The notes below the pieces were generated by a model, which saw only the letters and a program-made list of their open reading frames with translations, made no database searches and had not been told where the DNA came from. The translations under genes and the position numbers were made by a program. Source: Verrucomicrobiota bacterium (lineage in GTDB: Bacteria; Verrucomicrobiota; Verrucomicrobiia; Chthoniobacterales; Terrimicrobiaceae). From it: a stretch of 64,000 nucleotides of DNA. Location of the stretch: contig JAFKMU010000060.1 of assembly GCA_017305195.1 (NCBI GenBank), forward strand, positions 1 through 64,000. The letters are read 5' to 3'. Positions 26,639 through 35,729 of this stretch are shown here, one piece after another (positions within the stretch are counted from its first letter, which is position 1; the number at the start of each line of letters is the position of its first letter).

Positions 26639-28965
26639 GGCGAGGTGAGGGGGAGTGTGACGGAGACCGTGTGATGGGTTCCCGGTTCCGGCGGTTTGAT
26701 AATGTGATCGGGGATTTCCACGCCGTCGAGCCGTGTTTCCATGCAGGAAACTCCGGCGAGGCGCTCGATGGTCACCTGAAAGGTTCCGCCCCGCCAGCGA
26801 CGGGTGGCGTGGACTTTGTCCCACCCGGGCGGCAGTTGGGGATCGATGCGCAACCCCCCGGCTTCTGACCGGAGGCCGAAGAGGCAATCCACCACCGCGC
26901 GGTAGTACCAGGCGGCGGTTCCGGTATTGGCCGAGCGCGTGCTTTGTCCTGCCTTGGCCCCGGCGGGAAGTCCGAAGTAGGAATTGGGAATATAAAGAGG
27001 CAACTGGCCGGAGCGGGTGACGGGATTGGTCTCCGCTCCCGACAGAAGCATTCTCAATGTGCGGTAGGCATCGTCCGATCTCCGCGCCAGGTAAAGCGCG
27101 TAGGCGTAGAATGTCACCGCGTGGGAATAGACTGATCCATTCTCCAGCCGGCCAGGGGATTTCTGGGTGAGCTTGCCGATGTCGGTGCGCATGCGGGTAT
27201 AGGCCGGGGCGAGCATCATCGGACCGGAGGGCGTCGCGAGATGCTGGTTGACGGCGTCAATGCAGGCGGCGGCCCGTTCGGGAGTGGCCGCACCGGAGAT
27301 AATGGCCCAGCTCTGCGCGTTGAGGAAGATGCGCCCCTCGTCATCGTGATGAGAGCCAAAAGGCTGTCCGGCATCGGTGAAGCCGCGCGCGTACCATTCT
27401 CCGTCCCATGCGAGCGTGTTGATCGCGGTTCGAAGCGCATCGGCCTCCTTACGGAAGGCGGCAGCGCGAACGATGTCTCCGCATGAGTCGCACACGGGCG
27501 CCCATGTATCCAACGCAAAGGCCAGGGCCTCCGAGAGCCAGATGGACTCGCCCTTTTCTTCATGGCCCGCCATGTTCAGCGGATCATTCCAGTCGCCCTG
27601 CCCGATGCGGCACAGCCCGCGGGCGGTGCGGTCTGCGAGGAGCCATTCGAGGCCGCGACTGACATGATGATAGAGGGATGCCGTCGTCTCCGGCGCATCG
27701 GAGAAGGGGATCTGCTCTTCCAGGATGCCGTGGTCTCCGGTTTCATTCAGGTAATACGTCAGCGCCGCCGGCCCCCAGGAGTTGATGTCCTTGTGCGGCA
27801 CGGTATTGATTTTCAACTGGCTGGCACCGGGCTCCAGCGGCATGCCGTGGGGCAGCCAGCCATCCTGTTTCTGGAAGGAGTAGAATTTCAGGAACCACTT
27901 GCGGCTGGAGACGGGATCGATCAGCGCTCCAGCCATGGAGTCCTGAAGGAGGTTGCGCCCTTGCGGCGCGGACATGAAACGCATCGCTCGTGCCAGCATG
28001 AGCGACCGGCGTGGCAGCCAGTGGTTGATAAAGGCGTCAAACTCCGCGTCCGGCGTCGCGACCTCCAGCGCGGCCGGGTATTCCCTGTATCGAGCCTCCG
28101 CCTTGGCGAGGGCGGCATCGATCCCGCCGGGAGCCAGATACTGGCGGGCGAGTGCGCGGCCGCTCTCCGGGCTCGCGGCGGGGCCGAAGATCAGCTGAAC
28201 ACGCTGCGTATCTCCGGGCGCGAGCAAATGGTTGAACTGGAGGATGGCCGCGGCCTCGGCTTCCGCATCGGCCCAGCGATCTGCCGTCGGCAGCTCGTCC
28301 TGGAGCAGCGCGTCGGGTCGCTCGGCTGTGCCATGCCCCACGAAATCCGCGATGCAAGACATCCACGCATCCGGTGCGGTATCTGAGGCGGCAAACAAGG
28401 TGTTTGCCCCATCGCGCAGCTTTTCGTAGTCCCGGTAATCCACATAATACGGGAAGAAGTCGAAGACCACGCCATGCCAGTCCGCCTCGTAGCGGGTATT
28501 GTTGCGCAGCCACGAGGGCTTTCCAAAGGGCAGATAGCTAAAAAGGGAGAGCGAGCGTGGGCGGGCCGAAATGTTCTGCACCTCCACGGTCCAGAGCTCC
28601 ACCGGATCGTGCACCGGAACCACGGCGCGAACTGTGCAGCGAATCCCGCCAAGAGCGACGGTCCAGGCGATGTCGGACTTGCCTGCGGAAAACAGAAATT
28701 CATCCGGCTTGGCGCGGACAGGGCCCTGCGGCACAGACCAGATTTCGCCGGTTTCATTGTCGCGGAGATAAAAGGCCCGTTGGGGGAGGGAATACGGGGT
28801 GAAGTCCGGATTGAGCCAGCCCGAGGTCACCACCTGGCCGCGGTGATCGATTTGCAGGTAGAGACGGTCGTTCCAGAGATCGGCGTCTGCGGATCGCAGC
28901 AGAAAGGGGTCGCGGAGCTCCAGGCGGTCGCCCGACGAGGAGAAGCTGTAGGCAGGATGAGGCAT
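26635..28965 (-). CDS. GH94-family glycoside phosphorylase (cellobiose/chitobiose phosphorylase type)
   Basis: A 776-aa cytoplasmic protein. An N-terminal beta-sandwich (about 1-270) is followed by an (alpha/alpha)6 barrel carrying the GH94 signature GQGDWNDPLNMAG, whose Asp in GDWND (residues 457-461) is the family's catalytic acid. Other family blocks are FYSFQKQDGWLPHG, SESIWLSEALAF-like text, and RSANTGTAAWYYRAVVDCLFGLR near the end. GH94 enzymes split beta-linked disaccharides with phosphate, saving ATP. It sits after an MFS transporter and an oxidoreductase gene, fitting import and phosphorolysis of an oligosaccharide. Exact substrate unknown. Confidence 0.85.
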   Translation of the reverse strand: MPHPAYSFSSSGDRLELRDPFLLRSADADLWNDRLYLQIDHRGQVVTSGWLNPDFTPYSLPQRAFYLRDNETGEIWSVPQGPVRAKPDEFLFSAGKSDIAWTVALGGIRCTVRAVVPVHDPVELWTVEVQNISARPRSLSLFSYLPFGKPSWLRNNTRYEADWHGVVFDFFPYYVDYRDYEKLRDGANTLFAASDTAPDAWMSCIADFVGHGTAERPDALLQDELPTADRWADAEAEAAAILQFNHLLAPGDTQRVQLIFGPAASPESGRALARQYLAPGGIDAALAKAEARYREYPAALEVATPDAEFDAFINHWLPRRSLMLARAMRFMSAPQGRNLLQDSMAGALIDPVSSRKWFLKFYSFQKQDGWLPHGMPLEPGASQLKINTVPHKDINSWGPAALTYYLNETGDHGILEEQIPFSDAPETTASLYHHVSRGLEWLLADRTARGLCRIGQGDWNDPLNMAGHEEKGESIWLSEALAFALDTWAPVCDSCGDIVRAAAFRKEADALRTAINTLAWDGEWYARGFTDAGQPFGSHHDDEGRIFLNAQSWAIISGAATPERAAACIDAVNQHLATPSGPMMLAPAYTRMRTDIGKLTQKSPGRLENGSVYSHAVTFYAYALYLARRSDDAYRTLRMLLSGAETNPVTRSGQLPLYIPNSYFGLPAGAKAGQSTRSANTGTAAWYYRAVVDCLFGLRSEAGGLRIDPQLPPGWDKVHATRRWRGGTFQVTIERLAGVSCMETRLDGVEIPDHIIKPPEPGTHHTVSVTLPLTSP

Positions 28966-28994
28966 GCGGGTGAGGATGGGTTTTGGGAAAGGAG

Positions 28995-30365
28995 TCAGCG
29001 GATCACGGGCTGGGGCGGCACGTAATTCGACGGTCCGCCATGGGCTAGCCAGCCACGGATCACCAGGATCATCGGGATGACTGCCGCCCCGGCAAAAAGT
29101 GCGATCCAGAGCAGGGCCATGCGGTAGTCGTTATGAAAAAAATCGATGATGAATCCGATAAGCAGGTTGCCTCCGATCTGGCCCCCGCAGCCAAAGACAT
29201 TCATCGCCCCAGAAAACTGGCCGAATTTCTCCGAGGGAAACAGGAGCATCGCCACCGCCATGCTGGCCAGCAGCCAGGCCGAGGTCGGCAGGATGAACAT
29301 GAGGGAGTAGGCAATATAATCGCCCTTGGTCTGCACCCAGAAGTACCCGGCCAGCGGACACAGGCTCAGGCCGACCAGCGCGCCCACGGCGACCTTTACC
29401 GGGGAGATGCGATCGCATAGCCAGCCGAGCGGGAAATAGACGATGGCCGACAGCGCAGCGGTGTAGGAAAAGATGCGCCCCATGCCATCCATGCTGATGC
29501 CGAGCGACTCCTTCATGAAGAGCGTGGTGAAGCTCGTGGCGCAGTTCGTCGCGACAATGACGAGCAGGAAGGTAAGAAGGAAGTTGCGGTACAGCGGAAC
29601 CTGCAGGCACTCGCGGAAGTAGTCCGCATACAGCCGGAAGATGCCCTTGTGGGATGAACCGGCCTCCGGCGCAGGATAGGTGCCTTCCTTCACCTTGAAG
29701 CACATCAGCAAAAACACCACCAGGTAGAAGACTCCTATGGTGAGACAGATGATCCCGCGATGAGTCAGGAGATGAGGGAATACGTGCCAGAGGAAGATGA
29801 CCGAGCTGACCGTGCCGACAATGCGGAACCAGGCGAGGAACCTCGCCATCACCTTGAGCGGCACCACGTCGCGGATCAGCCAGTTGTAGCCGTTTACCAG
29901 CACCATGTTGAAAAAGTGAAAGGTGATGATCAGTGTGCTCAGGAGGCCGAGGATGAAAACTCCCCGGCTGATACCCCAGGGAAGGTGGATGGCAAAACGG
30001 TCGTGAATCCATCCCCCGATCTCAGGGGCGAAACCCACCAGGATGAGTGTTCCCACGACGATGGGTGTCACCACCAGCAGGAAAGGAATGCGCCGTCCGA
30101 GCCTGCTGCGGAAGTTGTCGCTCATCTTGCTGATACCCGGCAGGAAGAGGACATTGACTAATCCCGCAAAGCTTCCCGTCATGATCCCGATCAGCGTATT
30201 GGATGCTTGCAGCTCCTTGAGATAGATCGGGATGAATCGGAGGAAGATGGCCTCGAAGAAGTAAAAGGCAAAGTCGCCCCAGAGCAGCCAGCAGGAGAGG
30301 GTGAGCAGTCCCTGTCTGGTGTAGATGAGACTGCCTGCTTGATAGGATGCGGGGGTGTTGGTCAT
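28995..30365 (-). CDS. MFS-type transporter, probable oligosaccharide importer
   Basis: 456 aa from the ATG at 30365 (an upstream in-frame ATG at 30392 would add nine residues). About twelve hydrophobic segments are visible, with the MFS loop-like phrase SDNFRSRLGRRIPFLLV after TM2-3 and its weaker repeat CDRISPVKVAVG in the second half. This arrangement resembles SLC45/GPH-type sugar:cation symporters. It lies between the oxidoreductase and GH94 genes, 29 bp from the latter, and probably imports the phosphorylase substrate. Confidence 0.8.
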   Translation of the reverse strand: MTNTPASYQAGSLIYTRQGLLTLSCWLLWGDFAFYFFEAIFLRFIPIYLKELQASNTLIGIMTGSFAGLVNVLFLPGISKMSDNFRSRLGRRIPFLLVVTPIVVGTLILVGFAPEIGGWIHDRFAIHLPWGISRGVFILGLLSTLIITFHFFNMVLVNGYNWLIRDVVPLKVMARFLAWFRIVGTVSSVIFLWHVFPHLLTHRGIICLTIGVFYLVVFLLMCFKVKEGTYPAPEAGSSHKGIFRLYADYFRECLQVPLYRNFLLTFLLVIVATNCATSFTTLFMKESLGISMDGMGRIFSYTAALSAIVYFPLGWLCDRISPVKVAVGALVGLSLCPLAGYFWVQTKGDYIAYSLMFILPTSAWLLASMAVAMLLFPSEKFGQFSGAMNVFGCGGQIGGNLLIGFIIDFFHNDYRMALLWIALFAGAAVIPMILVIRGWLAHGGPSNYVPPQPVIR

Positions 30366-30401
30366 GCGATGAACGGGTGCGGGGTCGTGCACACCCGGGG
30401 C

Positions 30402-31571
30402 TTAGCGGCTGGCGGCGAATTCTGCTTCCAGGAGACGGTCGAGGAGTTCCGGGATGCCTGACCATTGCGATGCCGAGGCGAGTCTCTCGATCGCAAGGGC
30501 GGTCGGTCCATCCTCCACTGGGAGCTCGCGAGCGGCGAGGCGGAAAGCCTCCACGTGATGCATCGCCATCGCTGCGCTGCATCGGGGAGCATGACCGCCG
30601 TGAGTGTCGCGGATCACCTGTGACAGCATCCGGCTGCGGTTGGATTCCTCCGAGTCCAGCGCCCACTCGATCAGGGACTCTCCCCGCAGATCCGTGATGC
30701 GAGCATGATCCTCCTGCCGCCAGTGCAAGGTGCCATGGTCGCAGACAATCTCGATCTGCGGCTCCACTCGTTCCAGGGCGGCATGGGTGAGGACACAGCT
30801 TATTTCGATGCCTTCCTGGGTATTGAAGGAAACGCGCGCAGTGTCAAAGGTCTCGATGGGAAAGAAACGAAGGAGCCGACCCCGGACCGACGACACCAGG
30901 GCCATCCTGCCCGGCTCCCTTCCGGCGAAGTACAGGGCAAGGTTGATGAAATGCGCAAAGGCGTTGCAGAGCGGGGAATCAAATACTGGCCTCCCGTCGC
31001 AGTTCTCTTTCCCGGCCCAACGATTGCGGGTGTAGTAGCTGCGATCACGCGGCCAGCTGGCTACGATGCGGATCGCTCGCATTTGGCCAATGATGCCGTC
31101 GTCGAGCGCCTTTCTGATCTGGAGGACCTGCGTCGCGTACATGTCCTGGAAACCCACCGAGATAGCCCGACCATGGATCGCGGCCTCGCGGATCATTTGC
31201 TGGCACTCCTCCACACTGCCCGCCAGGGGTTTCTCCACCAGGACGTGATGCCCGGCGCGAATGGCCGCGACAGTCATCGGGGCGTGCTGAAAGATGCTGG
31301 TGGGAATGATGCAAAGATTGCGCGTCGAGGGCTCTGTCGCCTCGAGCATCTCGCGATAGTCGGAAAAGATCCGGCACCCACGGCTTTCCAGAGCCCGGCA
31401 AGCCTCCTCTTCCTCCCCCCGGTTTATGACTGTGGCCGCAACGAGGCGTCCCCCTGCGGGCTCAATGACCTGGAGCAAAGAGCGCAATACCGCTCTCGCA
31501 TAACCGGATATGCCAATCAGGTGTACGCTCACGGGCTCGGGGCGCGTGGCAGGCAGGTTCGTGACCTTCAT
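30402..31571 (-). CDS. Gfo/Idh/MocA-family oxidoreductase
   Basis: A 389-aa protein with an N-terminal dinucleotide-binding region (VHLIGISGYARAVLRSLL, a degenerate GxGxxG) and the family motif LVEKPLAGS (EKP at 113-115), followed by an alpha/beta domain with GFQDMYATQVLQIRKAL. Members oxidise or reduce sugars and cyclitols with NAD(P). It is the first gene of the operon with the transporter and GH94 enzyme, suggesting interconversion of a keto or amino sugar. A TTTCSGAAA-type repeat array lies 43-80 bp upstream. Confidence 0.85.
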   Translation of the reverse strand: MKVTNLPATRPEPVSVHLIGISGYARAVLRSLLQVIEPAGGRLVAATVINRGEEEEACRALESRGCRIFSDYREMLEATEPSTRNLCIIPTSIFQHAPMTVAAIRAGHHVLVEKPLAGSVEECQQMIREAAIHGRAISVGFQDMYATQVLQIRKALDDGIIGQMRAIRIVASWPRDRSYYTRNRWAGKENCDGRPVFDSPLCNAFAHFINLALYFAGREPGRMALVSSVRGRLLRFFPIETFDTARVSFNTQEGIEISCVLTHAALERVEPQIEIVCDHGTLHWRQEDHARITDLRGESLIEWALDSEESNRSRMLSQVIRDTHGGHAPRCSAAMAMHHVEAFRLAARELPVEDGPTALAIERLASASQWSGIPELLDRLLEAEFAASR

Positions 31572-31609
31572 TATTCCGATTCATCGGTCCTTGGTAATGA
31601 AAAGTCTAG

Positions 31610-31651
31610 AAGTTTTCGGAAATTTCCGGAAATTCACTCGGAAATATTCCG
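31610..31651. promoter_or_regulatory. Operator array upstream of the oxidoreductase/GH94 operon
   Basis: AAGTTTTCGGAAATTTCCG (31610-31628) is identical to 32871-32889. It contains TTTCGGAAA (31614-31622) directly followed by TTTCCGGAAA (31623-31632), so CGGAAATTTCCG (31617-31628) and AATTTCCGGAAATT (31621-31634) are both perfect palindromes. A further copy, CGGAAATATTCCG, lies at 31639-31651. It is a likely binding array for the adjacent LacI regulator. Confidence 0.7.
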
Positions 31652-31773
31652 GGAAATACGAAATTCCACGCATGCGGTTTTCCAACGCCTCTCGTTTCCA
31701 TGCAGTAGGCCTCGAGGAAGTGCGGCCTGCCTTTCTGTGGCTGTGACCAGGGCGGCGCAGTGCTGATTGCGAT

Positions 31774-32817
31774 CTAGCGGCAGGGCCCGGTGGACTCGCC
31801 GGGAGCGAACTTGCAGCGAACCAGTAGGGTGAGGTGCTCCTGATCGGGTTCTTCCTGGCGACTCAAAATTCGCTTGATGGCCAGTCGGGTCATTTCCTCG
31901 ACATTCACGGCCACGCTGGTGACGAGGGGGGCGTTGATGGCGGGTCTCGGGTGACGATGGAATCCGACGACGGAGACGTCTTCCGGGATGCGGAGGCCTT
32001 GCTCGATGAGGGCGACCTCCAGGGCGTAGGCCACACCTTCGTCCGGGACGATCCAGGCGCTCACGCCGCTGCGCACCTGTTTGACGATGGCGTCGATATT
32101 CGTGCTGAAGTCCACCGGGAAGAGCGTGCCGTTGTCCTTGCGCAGAGCGATGCGGAAGGTGGCCTCGGGAATGATGGGGAGATTGGAGCCGATGAGGGCG
32201 TCGACGTAGGCGCCGTAGCGGGCGCGGGACCAGCTCAGGTCGGGGCAGAGACCGAAGAAGCCAATCCTCTTGTGCCCGAGCTTGCGCAGATGATCCACGA
32301 GGAGGGCGATGCCGCCGGATTCCTGGATGCCAATCGTATCTGCCGGTACGTCCGGGTAGGTGTGGACGAGGGAAACCGTGGGCAACTGCCGGGCGACCTG
32401 CTCGGCGATCTCAGTGGGCCAGCGATAGATGAGGATCGCACCGGCGGCGAGGCCTTGTTTGAGGGCTACGGGGATCTTGTCCGGCTGGAGGAGATTGGCG
32501 GCATCGGTGGCCGGGCAGGAGTGGAAGTTCAGCGTGACGTTTTGCTCGATGGATGCCTGGCTGAGGCCGGTCATGTAGCCCCGGGGTGGCTCTTCGCCTG
32601 CGGTCAGAACGAGGATCTGCGCGGGATTCGCGGGGTTTTTCCCCCGGGCCCGGCCGCCGGTTTCATATCCGAGAGCTTGCGCCTCCCGCAGGATGCGCTT
32701 GCGGGTCTTTGGGTGGATCTCGGGCGAGTTTCGCAATGCCCGGGAGACCGTGGAGACGGCGACTTGGGCGTTTTCGGCGATCTTGGCCAGCCCGATGGCG
32801 CGCTCATTGGATGACAT
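31774..32817 (-). CDS. LacI-family transcriptional regulator of the GH94 locus
   Basis: 347 aa from the ATG at 32817; the frame stays open to 32973, but the HTH (GLAKIAENAQVAVSTVSRALRN) should be near the N-terminus. Hinge LGYETGGRARGKNP and a LacI-type sensor follow (AAGAILIYRWP, LRKLGHKRIGFFGL, GVSAWIVPDEGVAYA, DVSVVGFHRHP). It is flanked on one side by the oxidoreductase/MFS/GH94/LamG operon and on the other by the divergent beta-strand repeat PEP-CTERM gene. Matching repeat arrays occur before both, so it probably controls both and itself. Confidence 0.9.
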   Translation of the reverse strand: MSSNERAIGLAKIAENAQVAVSTVSRALRNSPEIHPKTRKRILREAQALGYETGGRARGKNPANPAQILVLTAGEEPPRGYMTGLSQASIEQNVTLNFHSCPATDAANLLQPDKIPVALKQGLAAGAILIYRWPTEIAEQVARQLPTVSLVHTYPDVPADTIGIQESGGIALLVDHLRKLGHKRIGFFGLCPDLSWSRARYGAYVDALIGSNLPIIPEATFRIALRKDNGTLFPVDFSTNIDAIVKQVRSGVSAWIVPDEGVAYALEVALIEQGLRIPEDVSVVGFHRHPRPAINAPLVTSVAVNVEEMTRLAIKRILSRQEEPDQEHLTLLVRCKFAPGESTGPCR

Positions 32818-32863
32818 GCTCGAAATATAGGGGGCAGGCTTCCGGAAATGCAAGTTCTCTCGA

Positions 32864-32893
32864 TTTCGGAAAGTTTTCGGAAATTTCCGAAAA
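32864..32893. promoter_or_regulatory. Operator array between the LacI gene and the PEP-CTERM repeat gene
   Basis: TTTCGGAAA occurs at 32864-32872 and 32875-32883, and TTTCCGAAA at 32884-32892. The last two form the perfect 20-bp palindrome TTTTCGGAAATTTCCGAAAA (32874-32893). An extra half-site, TTCCGGAA, is at 32840-32847. A TTGACG -35 box (32899-32904) with TACAGG 18 bp downstream follows for the plus-strand gene, so a protein bound here would sit right beside that promoter. Confidence 0.75.
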
Positions 32894-32971
32894 ATAATTT
32901 GACGTTTCCGGCAAGCAAGGAGTACAGGTCTGGAAAGTTCCTCAACAAATCCCCCTCCACCTCTTACCGCC

Positions 32972-34444
32972 ATGAAATCTCGAAAAATCTACCTTCCTGC
33001 CCTGATCGCCGCTGCTGGTGTCTCCATGCTCGGAGCTGAAAGCGCTGTGGCATCGGTCTTCGATGTCTCGACCGACAACACGACGGACAACTGGAATGCC
33101 TCCACGCGCTGGACGCTGACGTCCGGATCGGGGACAACTCCGGCGCTTACCGGCGTGGATTCGCTCTCTTTCGTGAACACGACGACAACGAACTCGATCG
33201 TTGCCCTTAACCTCGGAAGCGCCACGCTCTCCTCGGTCACCTTCGGCACCGCCGACGCAGGCACTGATGTTTCACGCCAGATTTCCTTCCGAGGGAGCGG
33301 AACCGTCGCGCGTTCCTTTGCGACCACCGGAGACATGATCAAGTACGACTCCGGCACGCTGGCATTCTACTCGGTGAGCGCCTCCGGCACCCTGGCGGTT
33401 TCCGTAGGCGGCAACCTTCAGGTCAACGCTGGGACCGTAAATTTCGGCCGTGATACATCCAACAATATCGTAAGTCTTTCCGTGGCCGGGACGACGACGA
33501 TCTCCGGCGGCACGGTCAACATCCGCTCCTCTACCGACTCGACCTTTGGCGCGGTATCGATGGCAGGTGGTGCGTTCAATCTCGCCTATCTCTCCGGCAT
33601 CAGCGCGCGGACGATCAGCGTGGCCAGCCTGGAGGGCAATGGCGGCACCATTGGCCAGACGACGACAGGCACAGGATACGTCACGACGCTGGCGATCACA
33701 GGCAGCGCGACTAAGGAATACTCCGGCACGATCAGCAACGGTACGGGCACGAGCAGCATTGCGGTGACAAAATCTGGCGCAGGCGTGCAGACGCTCTCCG
33801 GCAGCAACACCTATGCCTCGGGAACGACCGTGAGCGCAGGCACCCTGCTGGTGAACAATACGACCGGCAGCGGCTTGGGAACCGGCGATGTTGCCGTCAA
33901 TGGCGGTACGCTGGGCGGTACGGGAAGCTTCACTGGCAAGGTGACGGTGAATGACGGCGGCACCATGGCTCCCGGCGCAGGCATAGAATCCCTCGGAGCA
34001 GGTGGCGTGACTTTCACCGGCGGCGCCTTTGCCTTCGAGCTGAACACGAGCGGTTCGCCGACGGCAGACCTGCTCTATGCGACGAGCAACTCGGCCGCCC
34101 TCTCCATCGCCAACGGAGCCACGACCCTGTCCCTGACCGACCTGGGAGCCAATGTCGCCCTGGCGGCTGGCACCAAGCTCACGCTCATCAGCTATACGGC
34201 GGCAGGCGGCTGGAATGGCGGAGTTTTCACGGGATACGCCGACGGCAGCACCTTTACCCTCGGCGGCAACACCTGGACGATTGACTACGATGACACCTCC
34301 GCTGGAACCAACTACAGCGCCAACGCGACGAGCCTCGGAGATCGTTTTGTCACGATCACCACGGTGCCCGAGCCATCGACCTGGGCGTTGCTCCTCGGTG
34401 GAGTGGCGGGAATGATCTGGATTCGTGCTCGTCGTCGTAAATAG
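32972..34444 (+). CDS. Autotransporter-associated beta-strand repeat protein with PEP-CTERM tail
   Basis: A 490-aa secreted protein: signal peptide (IYLPALIAAAGVSMLGAESAVA), then a Gly/Ser/Thr-rich parallel-beta region with the PATR repeat signature (VTKSGAGVQTLSGSNTYASG followed by TTVSAGTLLVNNTTGSGLG and GDVAVNGGTLGGTGSFTGKVTV). It ends VPEPSTWALLLGGVAGMIWIRARRRK, a canonical PEP-CTERM signal. PATR repeats are usual in autotransporter passengers; here the barrel is replaced by the exosortase-type tail, so delivery uses a different route. Divergent from the LacI gene and probably under its control. Confidence 0.88.
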   Translation: MKSRKIYLPALIAAAGVSMLGAESAVASVFDVSTDNTTDNWNASTRWTLTSGSGTTPALTGVDSLSFVNTTTTNSIVALNLGSATLSSVTFGTADAGTDVSRQISFRGSGTVARSFATTGDMIKYDSGTLAFYSVSASGTLAVSVGGNLQVNAGTVNFGRDTSNNIVSLSVAGTTTISGGTVNIRSSTDSTFGAVSMAGGAFNLAYLSGISARTISVASLEGNGGTIGQTTTGTGYVTTLAITGSATKEYSGTISNGTGTSSIAVTKSGAGVQTLSGSNTYASGTTVSAGTLLVNNTTGSGLGTGDVAVNGGTLGGTGSFTGKVTVNDGGTMAPGAGIESLGAGGVTFTGGAFAFELNTSGSPTADLLYATSNSAALSIANGATTLSLTDLGANVALAAGTKLTLISYTAAGGWNGGVFTGYADGSTFTLGGNTWTIDYDDTSAGTNYSANATSLGDRFVTITTVPEPSTWALLLGGVAGMIWIRARRRK

Positions 34445-34469
34445 GCTCAGGTATTAGTCTAAGGAACCT

Positions 34470-34967
34470 ATGAAACGCGCGCTCTGTGCTCTCTCCCTCC
34501 TGGGGCTCGTAGCCTATGCCTATAGCAACGACAGCCACGGAGAGGAAATCCTTCAGAATGGCAGCTTTGAAAACGGCCTGACCGGCTGGAAGGCCCCAAC
34601 CTCTGGTATCGCGCTCCGCAACGATGCGGGGAGCGCTGCCTCTGGAGAGGCCTATGTGGTGGCGACCATATCGGAGGGACATACATTGAACCTCATCCAG
34701 CCTCTCGGCAAACTCGAGGGCGGGCAGAAGTATCTCGTAAGCCTCAAGGCACGAAACAACTCCTCCTCGGATGCGAGGCTAATCATTAGAAACCTCCTCA
34801 ACGGCAAATATCTTAACTCTGGCACGATCGATGCCGGGGACAACTGGACCCCGCTGGAGACCACCTTCACCGCGCCGGCGGATGGCAGTCCCGTCAGTCT
34901 TGAGATCAGTTTCCGCGCCGCAGGCTCTTGTGAGATCGATGATGTCCAGGTGACTCGGCTGAAGTAG
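34470..34967 (+). CDS. Secreted carbohydrate-binding-module-like protein (CBM4/9 type)
   Basis: A 165-aa protein with an N-terminal signal segment (MKRALCALSLLGLVAYAYS). The mature protein is one jelly-roll domain with ILQNGSFENGLTGWKAP near its start and NWTPLETTFTAPADG and SCEIDDVQVTRLK near its end, all typical of CBM4/9-like domains. No enzyme part is attached. It lies 25 bp after the PEP-CTERM gene on the same strand and probably shares its transcript. A role in binding the polysaccharide at the cell surface is inferred. Confidence 0.75.
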   Translation: MKRALCALSLLGLVAYAYSNDSHGEEILQNGSFENGLTGWKAPTSGIALRNDAGSAASGEAYVVATISEGHTLNLIQPLGKLEGGQKYLVSLKARNNSSSDARLIIRNLLNGKYLNSGTIDAGDNWTPLETTFTAPADGSPVSLEISFRAAGSCEIDDVQVTRLK

Positions 34968-35024
34968 CTCCCGCACGCGCCGTGTTTCCTGCCAGGGAGC
35001 CCGGCGCATCCCAGATGTCTCCGC

Positions 35025-35729
35025 ATGCCCCCCGACATGATGCCGCACAAAGTCAAAAGCCCGCGACGTACAGCCGCAGGTTTCACGCTCGTGGAAATGC
35101 TGATCACCGTGGCGATCGTTGGTACGCTTGCCGCAGTGCTGATCCCGAGCCTGCGGGGGGCGATCACCCGGGCCCAGGGTGTCAAGTGCCTGAGCAACCA
35201 GCAGACCTGGATCAAGGCGCTGCACCTGTATCTTTCCGATAACAATAACCAGATGCCCGTCTCGGTCTATACCGTCGGCTCCTCGGTTGATGCGACGGAC
35301 GCGCTTTATCCCTACACGGGCAAGACCAGCAAGACGGAGGCGTGGAAGACTTTGTTTTGCCCATCGCGCAAAATGAATGCCAGCGGATCGTCGCAGACCT
35401 CGGTATGGGGGACGTTTGGCTTCAATTCGTTTGCCTCCGGCATGTCGGCCGCAGCGATCCCGGAGAAGAGCAAGCTGATCTACATCACGGACGCGACTGA
35501 CGGATCGCGCTGGGCCAGCTTTTCGATCCTCACGGGCACTGGATCCAAATCCTATGCGCAGGGGGTGCCTCGGCCCCACAGCCGCATGGTCAATGTGACC
35601 TACCTCGATGGCCACAGTACGCCGGTGCTGGTGAGCCAGCTGACCTGGGCGGATTTCACCAAGGGTACGCCCAATTATTTCAATACCTACGACACTCGTC
35701 CCATCAGCAGTTCGCAATACGACCAATGA
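35025..35729 (+). CDS. Pseudopilin-like protein of the H-X9-DG type
   Basis: A 234-aa protein with a 19-residue basic leader and a prepilin site: AAG followed by FTLVEMLITVAIVGTLAAVLIP (Glu at +5). Near the C-terminus, PHSRMVNVTYLDGHS gives His, nine residues, Asp-Gly, the H-X9-DG motif of pseudopilin-like exported proteins expanded in Planctomycetes and Verrucomicrobiota. Several ATGs (35025, 35037, 35040) are possible starts. It overlaps the following beta-helix gene by four bases. Its function is unknown; the context suggests surface display linked to polysaccharide capture. Confidence 0.8.
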   Translation: MPPDMMPHKVKSPRRTAAGFTLVEMLITVAIVGTLAAVLIPSLRGAITRAQGVKCLSNQQTWIKALHLYLSDNNNQMPVSVYTVGSSVDATDALYPYTGKTSKTEAWKTLFCPSRKMNASGSSQTSVWGTFGFNSFASGMSAAAIPEKSKLIYITDATDGSRWASFSILTGTGSKSYAQGVPRPHSRMVNVTYLDGHSTPVLVSQLTWADFTKGTPNYFNTYDTRPISSSQYDQ

